The translations under genes and the position numbers were made by a program. DNA of 7,035 bases, taken from contig JAGXSK010000127.1 in NCBI GenBank assembly GCA_018333845.1, positions 1 to 7,035 of the forward strand, written 5' to 3'. The notes beneath the pieces were generated by a model. That model worked only from the letters and a program-made list of their open reading frames with translations. It did no database searches and was not told the origin of the DNA. Positions 1 to 4,562 of the stretch are shown here, piece by piece; position 1 is the stretch's first letter, and every line of letters starts with the position of its first letter. This DNA comes from Clostridia bacterium. GTDB taxonomy: Bacteria; Bacillota; DSM-16504; Desulfitibacterales; Desulfitibacteraceae.

Positions 1-223
1 ACGCTCTTTAAAGGTTTCGTAGGAAACAGTCTCTATTAGTAGAATGTTTTATGGACAATACTGGATTTATACGAAAAAATATTTAATATAGAATGTGACA
101 ATCGCATGTCCAGTCAGGATGAGTGGAGTGAACGCCATAACAGCTACATGGAGCGGCAGGAGTGAATCACCGGCAATTAGCAAGGATCTTAGGTGTTTCG
201 CCTAATTTAGTATTTAAAGCCTA
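1..223. other. Non-coding left edge, no intact gene
   Basis: No convincing gene is visible. The longest open stretch on the plus strand runs from about position 43 to a stop at 163-165 and ends in a polar 19-codon tail starting at the ATG at 106 (MSSQDEWSERHNSYMERQE). It has no ribosome binding site and could be the tail of a gene cut off by the window edge or a decayed remnant; I do not recognise it. A short AT-rich inverted repeat (TTAGG/CCTAA, about 189-206) follows but lacks a U-run. Confidence 0.4.
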
Positions 224-251
224 GGAAGCAAGAGAAGAACCGTCGCTACAT
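224..251 (+). repeat. Degenerate copy of the GAAGCA palindromic element
   Basis: The left half (GGAAGCAAGAGA) matches the three good copies at 294, 448 and 3316. A three-base AGA insertion follows, then ACCGTC, then divergence, so the closing TGCTTC arm is missing. It is read here as a decayed member of the same family. Confidence 0.6.
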
Positions 252-282
252 GAAAAACCAGCCCTCAGATTTGAAGGCTGGC
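250..282 (-). terminator. Minus-strand intrinsic terminator, orphaned
   Basis: Read on the minus strand, CCAGCCTTCA pairs with TGAGGGCTGG around a 4-nt loop (one G.U pair) and is followed by TTTTTC. No minus-strand gene now lies upstream of it, so its gene has probably been lost. It resembles the terminator at 1731-1762, including the flanking CATGAAAAA on the plus strand. Confidence 0.7.
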
Positions 283-293
283 AGTCAATGTTT

Positions 294-321
294 GGAAGCA
301 AGAGAACCGTCCCCATGCTTC
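294..321 (+). repeat. 28-nt GAAGCA...TGCTTC palindromic element, copy A
   Basis: The element starts GGAAGCA, has the inner core AGAGAACCGTCCCC, and closes with TGCTTC, so the ends can pair as a 6-bp stem over a 15-16 nt loop. It is identical to copies at 448-475 and 3316-3343. Dispersed short palindromes of this form are typical of REP-type elements mobilised by REP-associated tyrosine transposases (IS200-like). That link is inference, because no such transposase is in the window. This copy abuts a truncated parE tail beginning 3 bases downstream. Confidence 0.85.
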
Positions 322-324
322 TTG

Positions 325-388
325 GGATATGGCAGTGAAAGTGGTTAGGATTCTATATGGTAGACGTGATTGGGAGCAATTATTATAG
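325..388 (+). pseudogene. parE toxin 3'-end remnant (duplicate of 3193-3256)
   Basis: This encodes only the last ~20 residues of a ParE-family toxin (MAVKVVRILYGRRDWEQLL, then TAG at 386-388). It is colinear without gaps with the end of the intact toxin at 2942-3256. The encoded peptide is the same; the few DNA differences in the coding part are mostly silent. Its left boundary falls 3 bases after palindromic element copy A, so the missing upstream part was apparently lost at that element. It cannot make a toxin. Confidence 0.85.
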
Positions 389-440
389 CTTGGTTTTGGC
401 AAATCCGCACATTCATTTAGAATGAACTGAAAGAGCCTTA

Positions 441-482
441 ACGGAAAGGAAGCAAGAGAACCGTCCCCATGCTTCCGTTTTT
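441..482 (+). terminator. Terminator-like hairpin formed with element copy B
   Basis: GGAAGCA (448-454) pairs with TGCTTCC (470-476), and the outer AACGGAA can pair with TTCCGTT. The hairpin is followed by a run of six T (478-483). It would stop plus-strand transcripts coming through the parE remnant. One reading is that the palindromic element inserted into, or became, the loop of the original toxin-operon terminator. Confidence 0.5.
448..475 (+). repeat. 28-nt palindromic element, copy B
   Basis: Identical to copies A (294) and C (3316). Together with copy A it brackets the 64-base parE remnant, so this block reads element, toxin tail, element. Confidence 0.85.
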
Positions 483-596
483 TGCTTGAACCTGTAACGG
501 CGGCAAATCAAACAAACCGCATCATGGACGTAGCGGATTCCCTTGACCATATGCCGCTGCGGCATCTACTGTATGATAAAGAGCCGTGGCGGTCAA

Positions 597-745
597 GGGG
601 TTTGCGCGTTATGCCGGTCGCTAATTATCTGGCATTTTTATTTGCCGGACGACTGCGACAATCTTAGGGCGCTTTGTAAGTCTTGCCACTCAGAGATTAC
701 CGCTCGCGAAGGCGGGCGCTGGGTTAGAGACGCTCAGAATAAATC
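597..745 (+). pseudogene. HNH endonuclease fragment (zinc-knuckle end)
   Basis: The plus frame that contains the ATG at 543 encodes VCALC near position 600. It then reads DNLRALCKSCHSEITAREGG, followed by RW. The pattern of one CxxC pair followed by N-L-x-x-LC-x-x-CH and T-A-R-E-G-G is the C-terminal half of phage-type HNH nucleases (PF01844). The expected D-H-I/V-x-P stretch between the two cysteine pairs is absent, and there is no ribosome binding site, so it is treated as an internally deleted remnant. Its 3' end overlaps the last bases of the convergent yafQ-like toxin gene. The family is inferred from motifs only. Confidence 0.5.
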
Positions 746-1009
746 GCTGTGGGTACCCGTGCGGGTCAGCGCAAGAACAAGAACATCGTTCTCAATGCGA
801 TAGATAAGCAACCAATCCGGCTGGATATGACATTCCCGATGCCCGGCATAGTTACCAGTCAGTTCATGGTCGCGGTTGCTCTCAGGCAGCGGGATGCCCT
901 GCGCCAGCTTCGCGATGATTTCGTCAAGCAAGGACATCTCCAAGTTGCGTTTTTCCATCAGTTTGTAGTCCTTGCGGAATCTGTTTGTGGGTTTGACAGT
1001 ATATTTCAT
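734..1009 (-). CDS. YafQ-type mRNA interferase toxin
   Basis: This 91-residue protein of the RelE/YafQ superfamily is predicted to cleave mRNA in the ribosome when released from its antitoxin. The family's active-site pattern is complete: D47-H48-E-L, then HRECHIQPDWLLIYRI with H61, D65 and W66, and the ending TGTHSDLF with H87 and F91. These correspond to the histidine, aspartate and phenylalanine positions that matter in E. coli YafQ. Length is normal for the family. Its ATG overlaps the antitoxin stop by 4 bases (ATGA), so the pair is translationally coupled and transcribed from the promoter at 1312-1340. The stop lies inside the convergent HNH remnant. No clear terminator is visible downstream. 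It appears intact. Confidence 0.93.
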   Translation of the reverse strand: MKYTVKPTNRFRKDYKLMEKRNLEMSLLDEIIAKLAQGIPLPESNRDHELTGNYAGHRECHIQPDWLLIYRIENDVLVLALTRTGTHSDLF

Positions 1010-1278
1010 GCTTTCAAATCATTAAACAGCTCGTCAAGGTCGGTATAGCCACGTGCGTTCGGATTGCGGGCAATGGTTTCCGCTTCTCTCATTGCCGCGA
1101 TGGTTTCCGCGTTCGGAACACGAGAAATCTCAAATGGGATTCCTTGGCTGCGTACAGCCTGACGAAGGAACACGGTCATGGCTGTGGTCATATTGAGACC
1201 CAAGTCTGAGAAGAGTTCTTCGGCCTGCTTCTTAAGTTGAACATCTATCCGGATGCTGACATTTGTAGTTTCATTCAT
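1006..1278 (-). CDS. RelB/DinJ-family antitoxin
   Basis: This 90-residue protein begins MNETTNVSIRIDVQLKKQAE, a ribbon-helix-helix start typical of DinJ/RelB antitoxins. It continues LFSDLGLNMTTAMTVFLRQA with the conserved G-L-x-M-T-T-A-x-x-x-F-L-R-Q core. The acidic C-terminal tail (DLDELFNDLKA) would wrap the toxin. The N-terminal part should dimerise and bind the operator over the -10 region (1303-1319), giving autorepression together with the toxin. The start is fixed by an AAGGAG-type ribosome binding site 9 nt upstream. It is the first gene of a two-gene operon with the YafQ-type toxin. Confidence 0.93.
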   Translation of the reverse strand: MNETTNVSIRIDVQLKKQAEELFSDLGLNMTTAMTVFLRQAVRSQGIPFEISRVPNAETIAAMREAETIARNPNARGYTDLDELFNDLKA

Positions 1279-1302
1279 GGTTTCGCACTCCTTTCATTGC
1301 TT

Positions 1303-1340
1303 AGTATATTCATCATACTGCGTGGCATGTACGGTGTCAA
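1303..1340 (-). promoter_or_regulatory. Promoter and operator of the dinJ/yafQ-type operon
   Basis: On the minus strand there is a perfect -35 TTGACA (1340-1335), a 17-nt spacer and -10 TATGAT (1317-1312). A 5-bp inverted repeat AGTAT/ATACT (arms 1303-1307 and 1315-1319) covers the -10 box and is a good candidate for antitoxin binding. The ribosome binding site follows at about 1294-1288. Confidence 0.85.
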
Positions 1341-1493
1341 TACAAAGTTAAAAAAGGGGAGGGGGTGCGTCTGGTAGTGGCGGTCTAATTCCTTGTATTC
1401 AGACATGAATTCAACGGGTGTGGCCCAACGCGTGAAAAAATACCGGTTCAAACGGGGGATTAATCCCTACCACAGCAAGGAGGTGAAGGCGCG

Positions 1494-1772
1494 ATGTCCC
1501 TGGATAACTACATGAGGCGGCGCAACTTCTCCTGGGACTCAAGGCAGAAGATGTTTGTGCCAGCGGCGGAGCGGTATTCGGCAAAGCTGCATAGCAATAT
1601 CCTGCCGCTGCATGGCACATCAAAGGCGGCGCTTGTCATCGCCCAATTCGCGCAGGTTAACGCCGATGCGAAGGAAATTGCCCGACAGGCCGGTTTTTTC
1701 TACACCACTTACACTAGAGTTTTGGGCATGAAAAAACCAGCCCTCGTGTTGAGGACTGGCTTATGGGATTAG
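1494..1772 (+). CDS. Unrecognised protein, probably 3'-truncated
   Basis: This 92-codon ORF has an excellent ribosome binding site (AAGGAGGTGA, about 8 nt before the ATG), so the start is real. The product begins MSLDNYMRRRNFSWDSRQ and is basic at the N-terminus, then has an alanine-rich helical part (about residues 44-70). I do not recognise the family; the context is mobile DNA. The last ~15 codons run through the hairpin that terminates the convergent thioesterase gene, and the reading there (KKPALVLRTGLWD) looks accidental. The original 3' end was therefore probably lost. The upstream frame ending at about 1512 contains a short basic peptide (VKKYRFKRG) that may be the end of a preceding gene. 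An intact small phage or conjugative protein is also possible. Confidence 0.45.
   Translation: MSLDNYMRRRNFSWDSRQKMFVPAAERYSAKLHSNILPLHGTSKAALVIAQFAQVNADAKEIARQAGFFYTTYTRVLGMKKPALVLRTGLWD
1731..1762 (-). terminator. Intrinsic terminator of the thioesterase gene
   Basis: On the minus strand, CCAGTCCTC and GAGGGCTGG form a 9-bp stem (one G.U pair) over a 5-nt loop, followed by TTTTTTC. It lies about 50 bases after the thioesterase stop codon. Confidence 0.85.
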
Positions 1773-1812
1773 AGAGGGGTCCCCAGAACCCTCCATATCA
1801 AGCATGAAATGG

Positions 1813-2250
1813 TTATTTATTGCTTATGGCCATCATAGTGGCTTGCATAATAGCTACTGTTTTGTACTCAGATCCATTTTTTACAAGAACTTCTCCAGTG
1901 CATACGGTTATGGTTCGACCCGGTTTAACAACATGGCCGACAGCAAGAAAGTCTTTACCTTTAGCGGGCAAGAGAAAATTAACTTTGTATTCAATCGTAA
2001 GCACTTCTGCTTCGGGGTCCATTAGTGTCCAGGCTGCGTATCCACATGCGCTATCGACTACAGTTGTCAGAATACCTGCATGGATGTATCCATGTTGCTG
2101 GGTCAGTTTTTCGGAGAATGGGAGCTCAATGTGTACCTCCCCAGGTTCTACCTTAACTAACTGTCCCCCGATGGCTTGCATCACACCCTGTTTTTTAAAA
2201 CTTGCACTAATTCGATTTACAAAGTTTTCATCCTTGGCTCTCAAATGCAT
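1813..2250 (-). CDS. PaaI-family hotdog thioesterase
   Basis: This 145-residue protein of the hotdog-fold thioesterase superfamily (PaaI/YbgC-like, PF03061) probably hydrolyses an acyl- or aryl-CoA in the cytoplasm. The diagnostic stretch is QQHGYIHAGILTTVVDSACG: H57-A-G59 followed by D66-S-A-C-G70, where the aspartate is the expected catalytic or base residue at the end of the central helix. The strand motif EYKVNFLLPA and the PGRTITVCTGEV strand complete the fold. Length is normal. A GGGGGTGA ribosome binding site lies 5 nt before the ATG. The gene is monocistronic, with a promoter at 2320-2348 and its own terminator at 1731-1762. The substrate cannot be told, because no acyl-CoA pathway gene is adjacent. 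Confidence 0.88.
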   Translation of the reverse strand: MHLRAKDENFVNRISASFKKQGVMQAIGGQLVKVEPGEVHIELPFSEKLTQQHGYIHAGILTTVVDSACGYAAWTLMDPEAEVLTIEYKVNFLLPAKGKDFLAVGHVVKPGRTITVCTGEVLVKNGSEYKTVAIMQATMMAISNK

Positions 2251-2319
2251 TTATGTCACCCCCAACTGTATTCAACCATTCCGCACTCTTTCTGTCCCGC
2301 CTGAAACTAAGTTGATTAA

Positions 2320-2354
2320 ATTTTATAAGTTTTCTATCAATTAGTCAAACTAAT
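2320..2354 (-). promoter_or_regulatory. Promoter and operator-like palindrome of the thioesterase gene
   Basis: On the minus strand, -35 TTGACT (2348-2343), 17-nt spacer, -10 TAAAAT (2325-2320). A 6-bp inverted repeat ATTAGT/ACTAAT with a 3-nt gap (2340-2354) lies exactly over the -35 box. This suggests control by a dimeric repressor of the TetR or MarR type, but no regulator gene is nearby. Confidence 0.7.
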
Positions 2355-2414
2355 CAGTGACCTATCCCCTTTTACGGTAGTTATATCTTAATTCCTCTAT
2401 TTCTCTTCTTTTGA

Positions 2415-2449
2415 TTGAATGTTTCTAGCTATTATAAGCGTTCATTCAA
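2415..2449. repeat. Inverted repeat TTGAATG/CATTCAA
   Basis: Seven-base arms (2415-2421 and 2443-2449) enclose 21 nt that include a TATAAT-like box readable on the minus strand. It could be an operator, but no matching -35 box or target gene could be assigned, so its role is unknown. Confidence 0.35.
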
Positions 2450-2459
2450 CAGTTTTGGC

Positions 2460-2606
2460 TTTCAGTGTCTTACCTGCCCAGAATGTGGGGTAGTGTATGG
2501 CAGGGACTTGGACAGGTTCGCCGGTATTAGGTTCCTGGCCTTATGTGCGGCAAAGTGCCTAAGGTCGAAGGTGCCAAAGCCGTCTATATGCTTCCTTCCT
2601 GGCTGA
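2460..2606 (+). pseudogene. Possible TnpB (IS605 OrfB) zinc-ribbon remnant
   Basis: This plus frame encodes FQCLTCPECGVVYGRDLDRF, then AGIRFLAL, then a lysine/proline-rich tail to a TGA at 2604-2606. The C-P-E-C-G-x3-x-R-D-L-x4-x-I pattern resembles the end of TnpB proteins (second zinc pair followed by D-R-D-x-N-A-A-x-N-I). The key asparagine/alanine positions are not conserved, and everything upstream, including a start, is missing. It is kept as a low-confidence decayed fragment. Confidence 0.33.
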
Positions 2607-2622
2607 TATTAACATAAATTGC

Positions 2623-2651
2623 TTGAGCGGATATCTATATTTTGATATAAT
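2623..2651 (+). promoter_or_regulatory. Promoter and operator of the phd-parE operon
   Basis: -35 TTGAGC (2623-2628), 17-nt spacer, -10 TATAAT (2646-2651). An ATATC/GATAT inverted repeat (arms 2631-2635 and 2644-2648) spans spacer and -10 and is a plausible autoregulatory operator for the Phd/YefM antitoxin. Confidence 0.8.
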
Positions 2652-2681
2652 ATGCATAGAATGAAATTGGAGGTGCAGATG

Positions 2682-2942
2682 ATGCCAAAGATCAGGCCAA
2701 GTTCTGATTTGAGAAATAAGTACAATGAAATTTCTGAGTTCTGCCACAAGTTTTCCGAACCTGTCTACATCACGAAAAACGGCACCGGTGATTTAGCAGT
2801 GATGAGCATAGAAGTCTATGAAAGGCTTGTGGGCAAGTTTGAACTGTATAAGCTGCTGGATGAAGGGCTTGACGCAATCAAAGATAATAAAGTCGCATTG
2901 GCCGAGGATGTTTTTGAGAAAATCGAACGTGAACTTACGTAA
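2682..2942 (+). CDS. Phd/YefM-family antitoxin
   Basis: An 86-residue antitoxin (PF02604 type). The N-terminus MPKIRPSSDLRNKYNEIS, then EPVYITKNGTGDLAVMS, matches the DNA-binding and dimerisation half of this family. The conserved stretch is I-R-P-S-x-D-L-R-N-x-Y-x-E-I, followed by P-V-x-I-T-K-N-G. The acidic helical C-terminus (after about residue 55) would neutralise the toxin. Two adjacent ATG codons (2679 and 2682) fit the GGAGG at 2669-2673; 2682 gives the family's usual start and an 8-nt spacing. Its stop overlaps the toxin ATG by one base (TAATG). Expected to autorepress through the inverted repeat at the promoter. Confidence 0.92.
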   Translation: MPKIRPSSDLRNKYNEISEFCHKFSEPVYITKNGTGDLAVMSIEVYERLVGKFELYKLLDEGLDAIKDNKVALAEDVFEKIERELT

Positions 2943-3256
2943 TGAAACGTTATAAGGTTCTTCTGTCCCATCCGGCGACAGACGATTTGCAGGCAACCTC
3001 GCGTTATATCGCAGAAGAATTAAAAGATCCGGCCACCGCAAAAAAGTTGGTTGCAAAAATTCGTGAGGCCGTGATGAGCCTCTCTGATTTGCCGACCAGG
3101 CATGCACTTGTGAGCAATGAGCGCTTTGCTGCGTTGGGCATACGAAAGCTGCCGGTAGAAAATCTTATTGTTTTTTATGTAATTTCAGATAAGGATATGG
3201 CAGTGAAAGTGGTTAGGATTCTATACGGCAGGCGTGATTGGGAGCAATTATTATAG
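2942..3256 (+). CDS. ParE/RelE-family toxin
   Basis: A 104-residue toxin (PF05016 superfamily). The start MKRYKVLLSHPATDDLQATS has the family's strand followed by A-x-x-D-L, then Y-I-A-E-E-L and a long helix. The centre reads LGIRKLPVENLIVFYVIS and the end VVRILYGRRDWEQLL, matching the R-x-x-x-V-x-N-Y-x-I/V-x-Y and V-x-I-L-x-V-x-H/R-x-x-R-D-W pattern of ParE. Whether it targets gyrase or mRNA cannot be decided. It is complete and directly coupled to its antitoxin. Its last 64 bases and the following 87 bases are duplicated at 325-475. Confidence 0.92.
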   Translation: MKRYKVLLSHPATDDLQATSRYIAEELKDPATAKKLVAKIREAVMSLSDLPTRHALVSNERFAALGIRKLPVENLIVFYVISDKDMAVKVVRILYGRRDWEQLL

Positions 3257-3343
3257 CTTGGCTTTGGCAAATCCGCACATTCATTTAGAATGAACTGAAA
3301 GAGCCTTTACGGAAAGGAAGCAAGAGAACCGTCCCCATGCTTC
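3193..3343 (+). repeat. Long direct repeat, copy 2 (partner 325-475)
   Basis: This copy contains the intact end of parE, its downstream region and palindromic element copy C, after which the sequence changes abruptly to ribH. It is the parental copy, because the toxin gene is whole here. Confidence 0.9.
3316..3343 (+). repeat. 28-nt palindromic element, copy C
   Basis: Identical in sequence to copies A and B. Its final TTC is followed immediately by the interior of ribH with no spacer. Its internal ATG (3337) happens to be in frame with the ribH fragment, but there is no ribosome binding site. Confidence 0.85.
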
Positions 3344-3707
3344 ACGGCAAGCTGCTTTCCGGCTGCCTTGACGCGCTGAAGCGTCATGACGCTCAGGAAG
3401 AAAATATTGAGGTGGCCTGGGTTCCCGGAGCTTTCGAGGTTCCCCTGGTGGCGCAGAAGCTGGCCGGTACAGGCCGCTATGACGCCGTTATCTGCCTGGG
3501 CGCCGTTATCCGGGGCGCCACACGCACTTTGAATTTGTTTCCAGCGAAGTAGCCAAAGGAATAGCCAAAGTGTCTCTTGATACAGGCGTTCCCGTAATCT
3601 TTGGCGTCATCACCAGCGACAAGCTGGAGCAGGCCATTGAGAGAGCCGGCACAAAAGCGGGGAATAAAGGCTGGGACGTAGCCGTCAGCGCAATTGAAAG
3701 ATGTTAA
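3344..3707 (+). pseudogene. ribH: ribH (lumazine synthase) pseudogene
   Basis: RibH condenses the ribitylamino-uracil and butanone-phosphate precursors in the penultimate step of riboflavin synthesis. The frame reads GKLLSGCLDALKRH, then VAWVPGAFEVPLVAQKLA and YDAVICLGAVIRGAT, all highly conserved in RibH. One base is missing near 3520-3524, where the family has G-A-T-P-H-F. After shifting frame, the rest reads EVAKGIAKVSLDTGVPVIFG, then GTKAGNKGWDVAVSAIE, with a stop at 3705-3707. The N-terminal ~25 residues are gone, replaced by palindromic element copy C, and about 7 residues are missing at the C-terminus. With a lost start, a frameshift and no ribosome binding site, it is dead. No other riboflavin gene is present, so this piece was probably carried in or left by rearrangement. 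Confidence 0.92.
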
Positions 3708-4054
3708 CTAAGGATGAGTTAGACTATCTACTTAAGATGTTAAACGGGGAGATCATAACAGCAGAGAAGTATCTGGAGGATCTTACTGCCGAAGACAAAG
3801 AATTATTAGGTACAAGAGTGAATATGGTCCGGGGGTGGCTTGACGGGATAAAAACGAAAATCCGGAAGGCAATGGAATCTAGATATGCTACTGATGATAG
3901 AACGATTGGTGAGCTGTTTTATTATCTTCGAGAAGAGTTAGCAGACATAAAACTCTCTCAATCTCTAATGTTAATAGTCGATGCCCTTCGGGATGTTCTC
4001 AAAAAGCTTCCTTTGCTCAGTCAGGAAATGGCGAATCAAATAATGCATTTTTGA
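3701..4054 (+). CDS. Hypothetical helical protein, start uncertain
   Basis: A 117-codon ORF (MLTKDELDYLLKMLNGEIIT...). It is rich in leucine, lysine and glutamate and predicted to be mostly helical; no signal peptide, membrane segment or cysteine cluster is visible. I do not recognise the family. The ATG at 3701 lies inside the dead ribH tail and has no convincing ribosome binding site, so this is probably a gene whose 5' end was replaced at the rearrangement joint, with the open frame surviving. A terminator at 4079-4114 fits its 3' end. An intact small gene with weak initiation is the alternative. Confidence 0.5.
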   Translation: MLTKDELDYLLKMLNGEIITAEKYLEDLTAEDKELLGTRVNMVRGWLDGIKTKIRKAMESRYATDDRTIGELFYYLREELADIKLSQSLMLIVDALRDVLKKLPLLSQEMANQIMHF

Positions 4055-4078
4055 ATACGATACCGCTGCCATTAAAGC

Positions 4079-4114
4079 AGAAGTTGTTAATGTGTGCGTA
4101 ACTTCTTGATTTTT
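4079..4114 (+). terminator. Intrinsic terminator after the 3701 ORF
   Basis: AGAAGTT (4079-4085) pairs with AACTTCT (4100-4106) and is followed by TGATTTTT. It lies 25 bases after the ORF stop and overlaps the end of the minus-strand transposase fragment. Confidence 0.55.
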
Positions 4115-4317
4115 AAAGGTTTGTACTCACTTTTAGGCTGCAGTTTAAGCACTTCCCACCGGAAAGCATCTTCCAGCTCTTTTGGATCAGGCTCCAGCCC
4201 GGTTATAAAGTTTCCATTGCTGTCAAAACAACCGTCTGTGGCAACGATATGTAAATGGGGATTGAAATTGAAAAAGTCACCGAACGTTTGTACAGCAACA
4301 ACTGCCCCGGGTTGATT
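4087..4317 (-). pseudogene. IS91-type (Y2/HUH) transposase fragment
   Basis: Read on the minus strand, this encodes GAVVAVQTFGDFFNFNPHLH, then IVATDGCF. The A-V-Q-T-F-G-D-x-x-N-F-N-P-H-L-H core carries the H-L-H metal site of the rolling-circle transposases of the IS91/IS801 group (Y2_Tnp, PF04986). The full proteins are 300-400 residues or more; here only about 75 residues remain. Stops lie upstream in the same frame, and the frame closes at a TAA (4087-4089) soon after the homology. The catalytic tyrosines are absent. It is a clear relic of a mobile element. Confidence 0.8.
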
Positions 4318-4341
4318 AACGGTAAATTGTGGTCGATAAAA

Positions 4342-4440
4342 TCATCAGGATTCACAGTGGTCGTTAGAGTTGGATGTGGAAGGGATGCTGAGACAAAGAG
4401 AAAAGGTTATTTGTCTGCTTGAAAAGTTAAAAAAACGTTA
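4342..4440 (+). pseudogene. C-terminal gene remnant followed by a terminator
   Basis: A plus frame open after a TAA at about 4337 encodes QWSLELDVEGMLRQREKVIC, then LLEKLKKR and a TAG (about 4438-4440). The helical, charged ending followed 11 bases later by a strong terminator suggests the genuine 3' end of a lost gene. I do not recognise the family; no start or ribosome binding site exists. Confidence 0.35.
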
Positions 4441-4450
4441 GGAAACAGTT

Positions 4451-4483
4451 GAGGCGGACAAGCTTTGTCGGCCTCTTTTTCTT
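4451..4483 (+). terminator. Strong intrinsic terminator
   Basis: GAGGCGGACAA pairs with TTGTCGGCCTC (one mismatch) around a tiny loop and is followed by TTTTTCTTT. It ends plus-strand transcription before the 4563 gene, which must therefore have its own promoter between about 4485 and 4545; none there matches the consensus well. Confidence 0.85.
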
Positions 4484-4562
4484 TGGCTGGCAGGAATGAA
4501 GTTGGGGTTGTCGTAATGTACATAGGATGGGAAGACGGAGAATGGGATGGAGGCTGAACGTA

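Larger units (their letters stand above)
325..475 (+). repeat. Long direct repeat, copy 1 (partner 3193-3343)
   Basis: This 151-base block aligns to 3193-3343 with a constant offset of 2868, no indels and about 5 mismatches (roughly 97% identity by eye). It covers the parE tail, about 59 bases of downstream DNA holding a small TTCATT/AATGAA inverted repeat, and one palindromic element. Homology stops at the element in both copies: copy 1 continues into CGTTTTTT and copy 2 into ribH. Confidence 0.9.

Noticed and set aside
224..475. CRISPR-like repeats
   Set aside because: The repeated unit is an internal palindrome at irregular distances with gene remnants between copies; there are no regular spacers and no cas genes.
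482..667. Plus-strand ORF of 61 codons beginning MLEPVTAANQ
   Set aside because: No ribosome binding site and no recognisable motif; the overlapping frame carries the HNH zinc-knuckle pattern instead.
749..1048. Plus-strand ORF of 99 codons
   Set aside because: It is the complement of the YafQ-type toxin gene; the toxin's active-site residues settle the coding strand.
1820..2344. Plus-strand ORF of 174 codons
   Set aside because: It lies opposite the thioesterase gene, whose motifs, promoter, ribosome binding site and terminator are all on the minus strand.
4094..4315. Plus-strand ORF of 73 codons
   Set aside because: It is the complement of the IS91-type transposase fragment, serine-rich and without a ribosome binding site.
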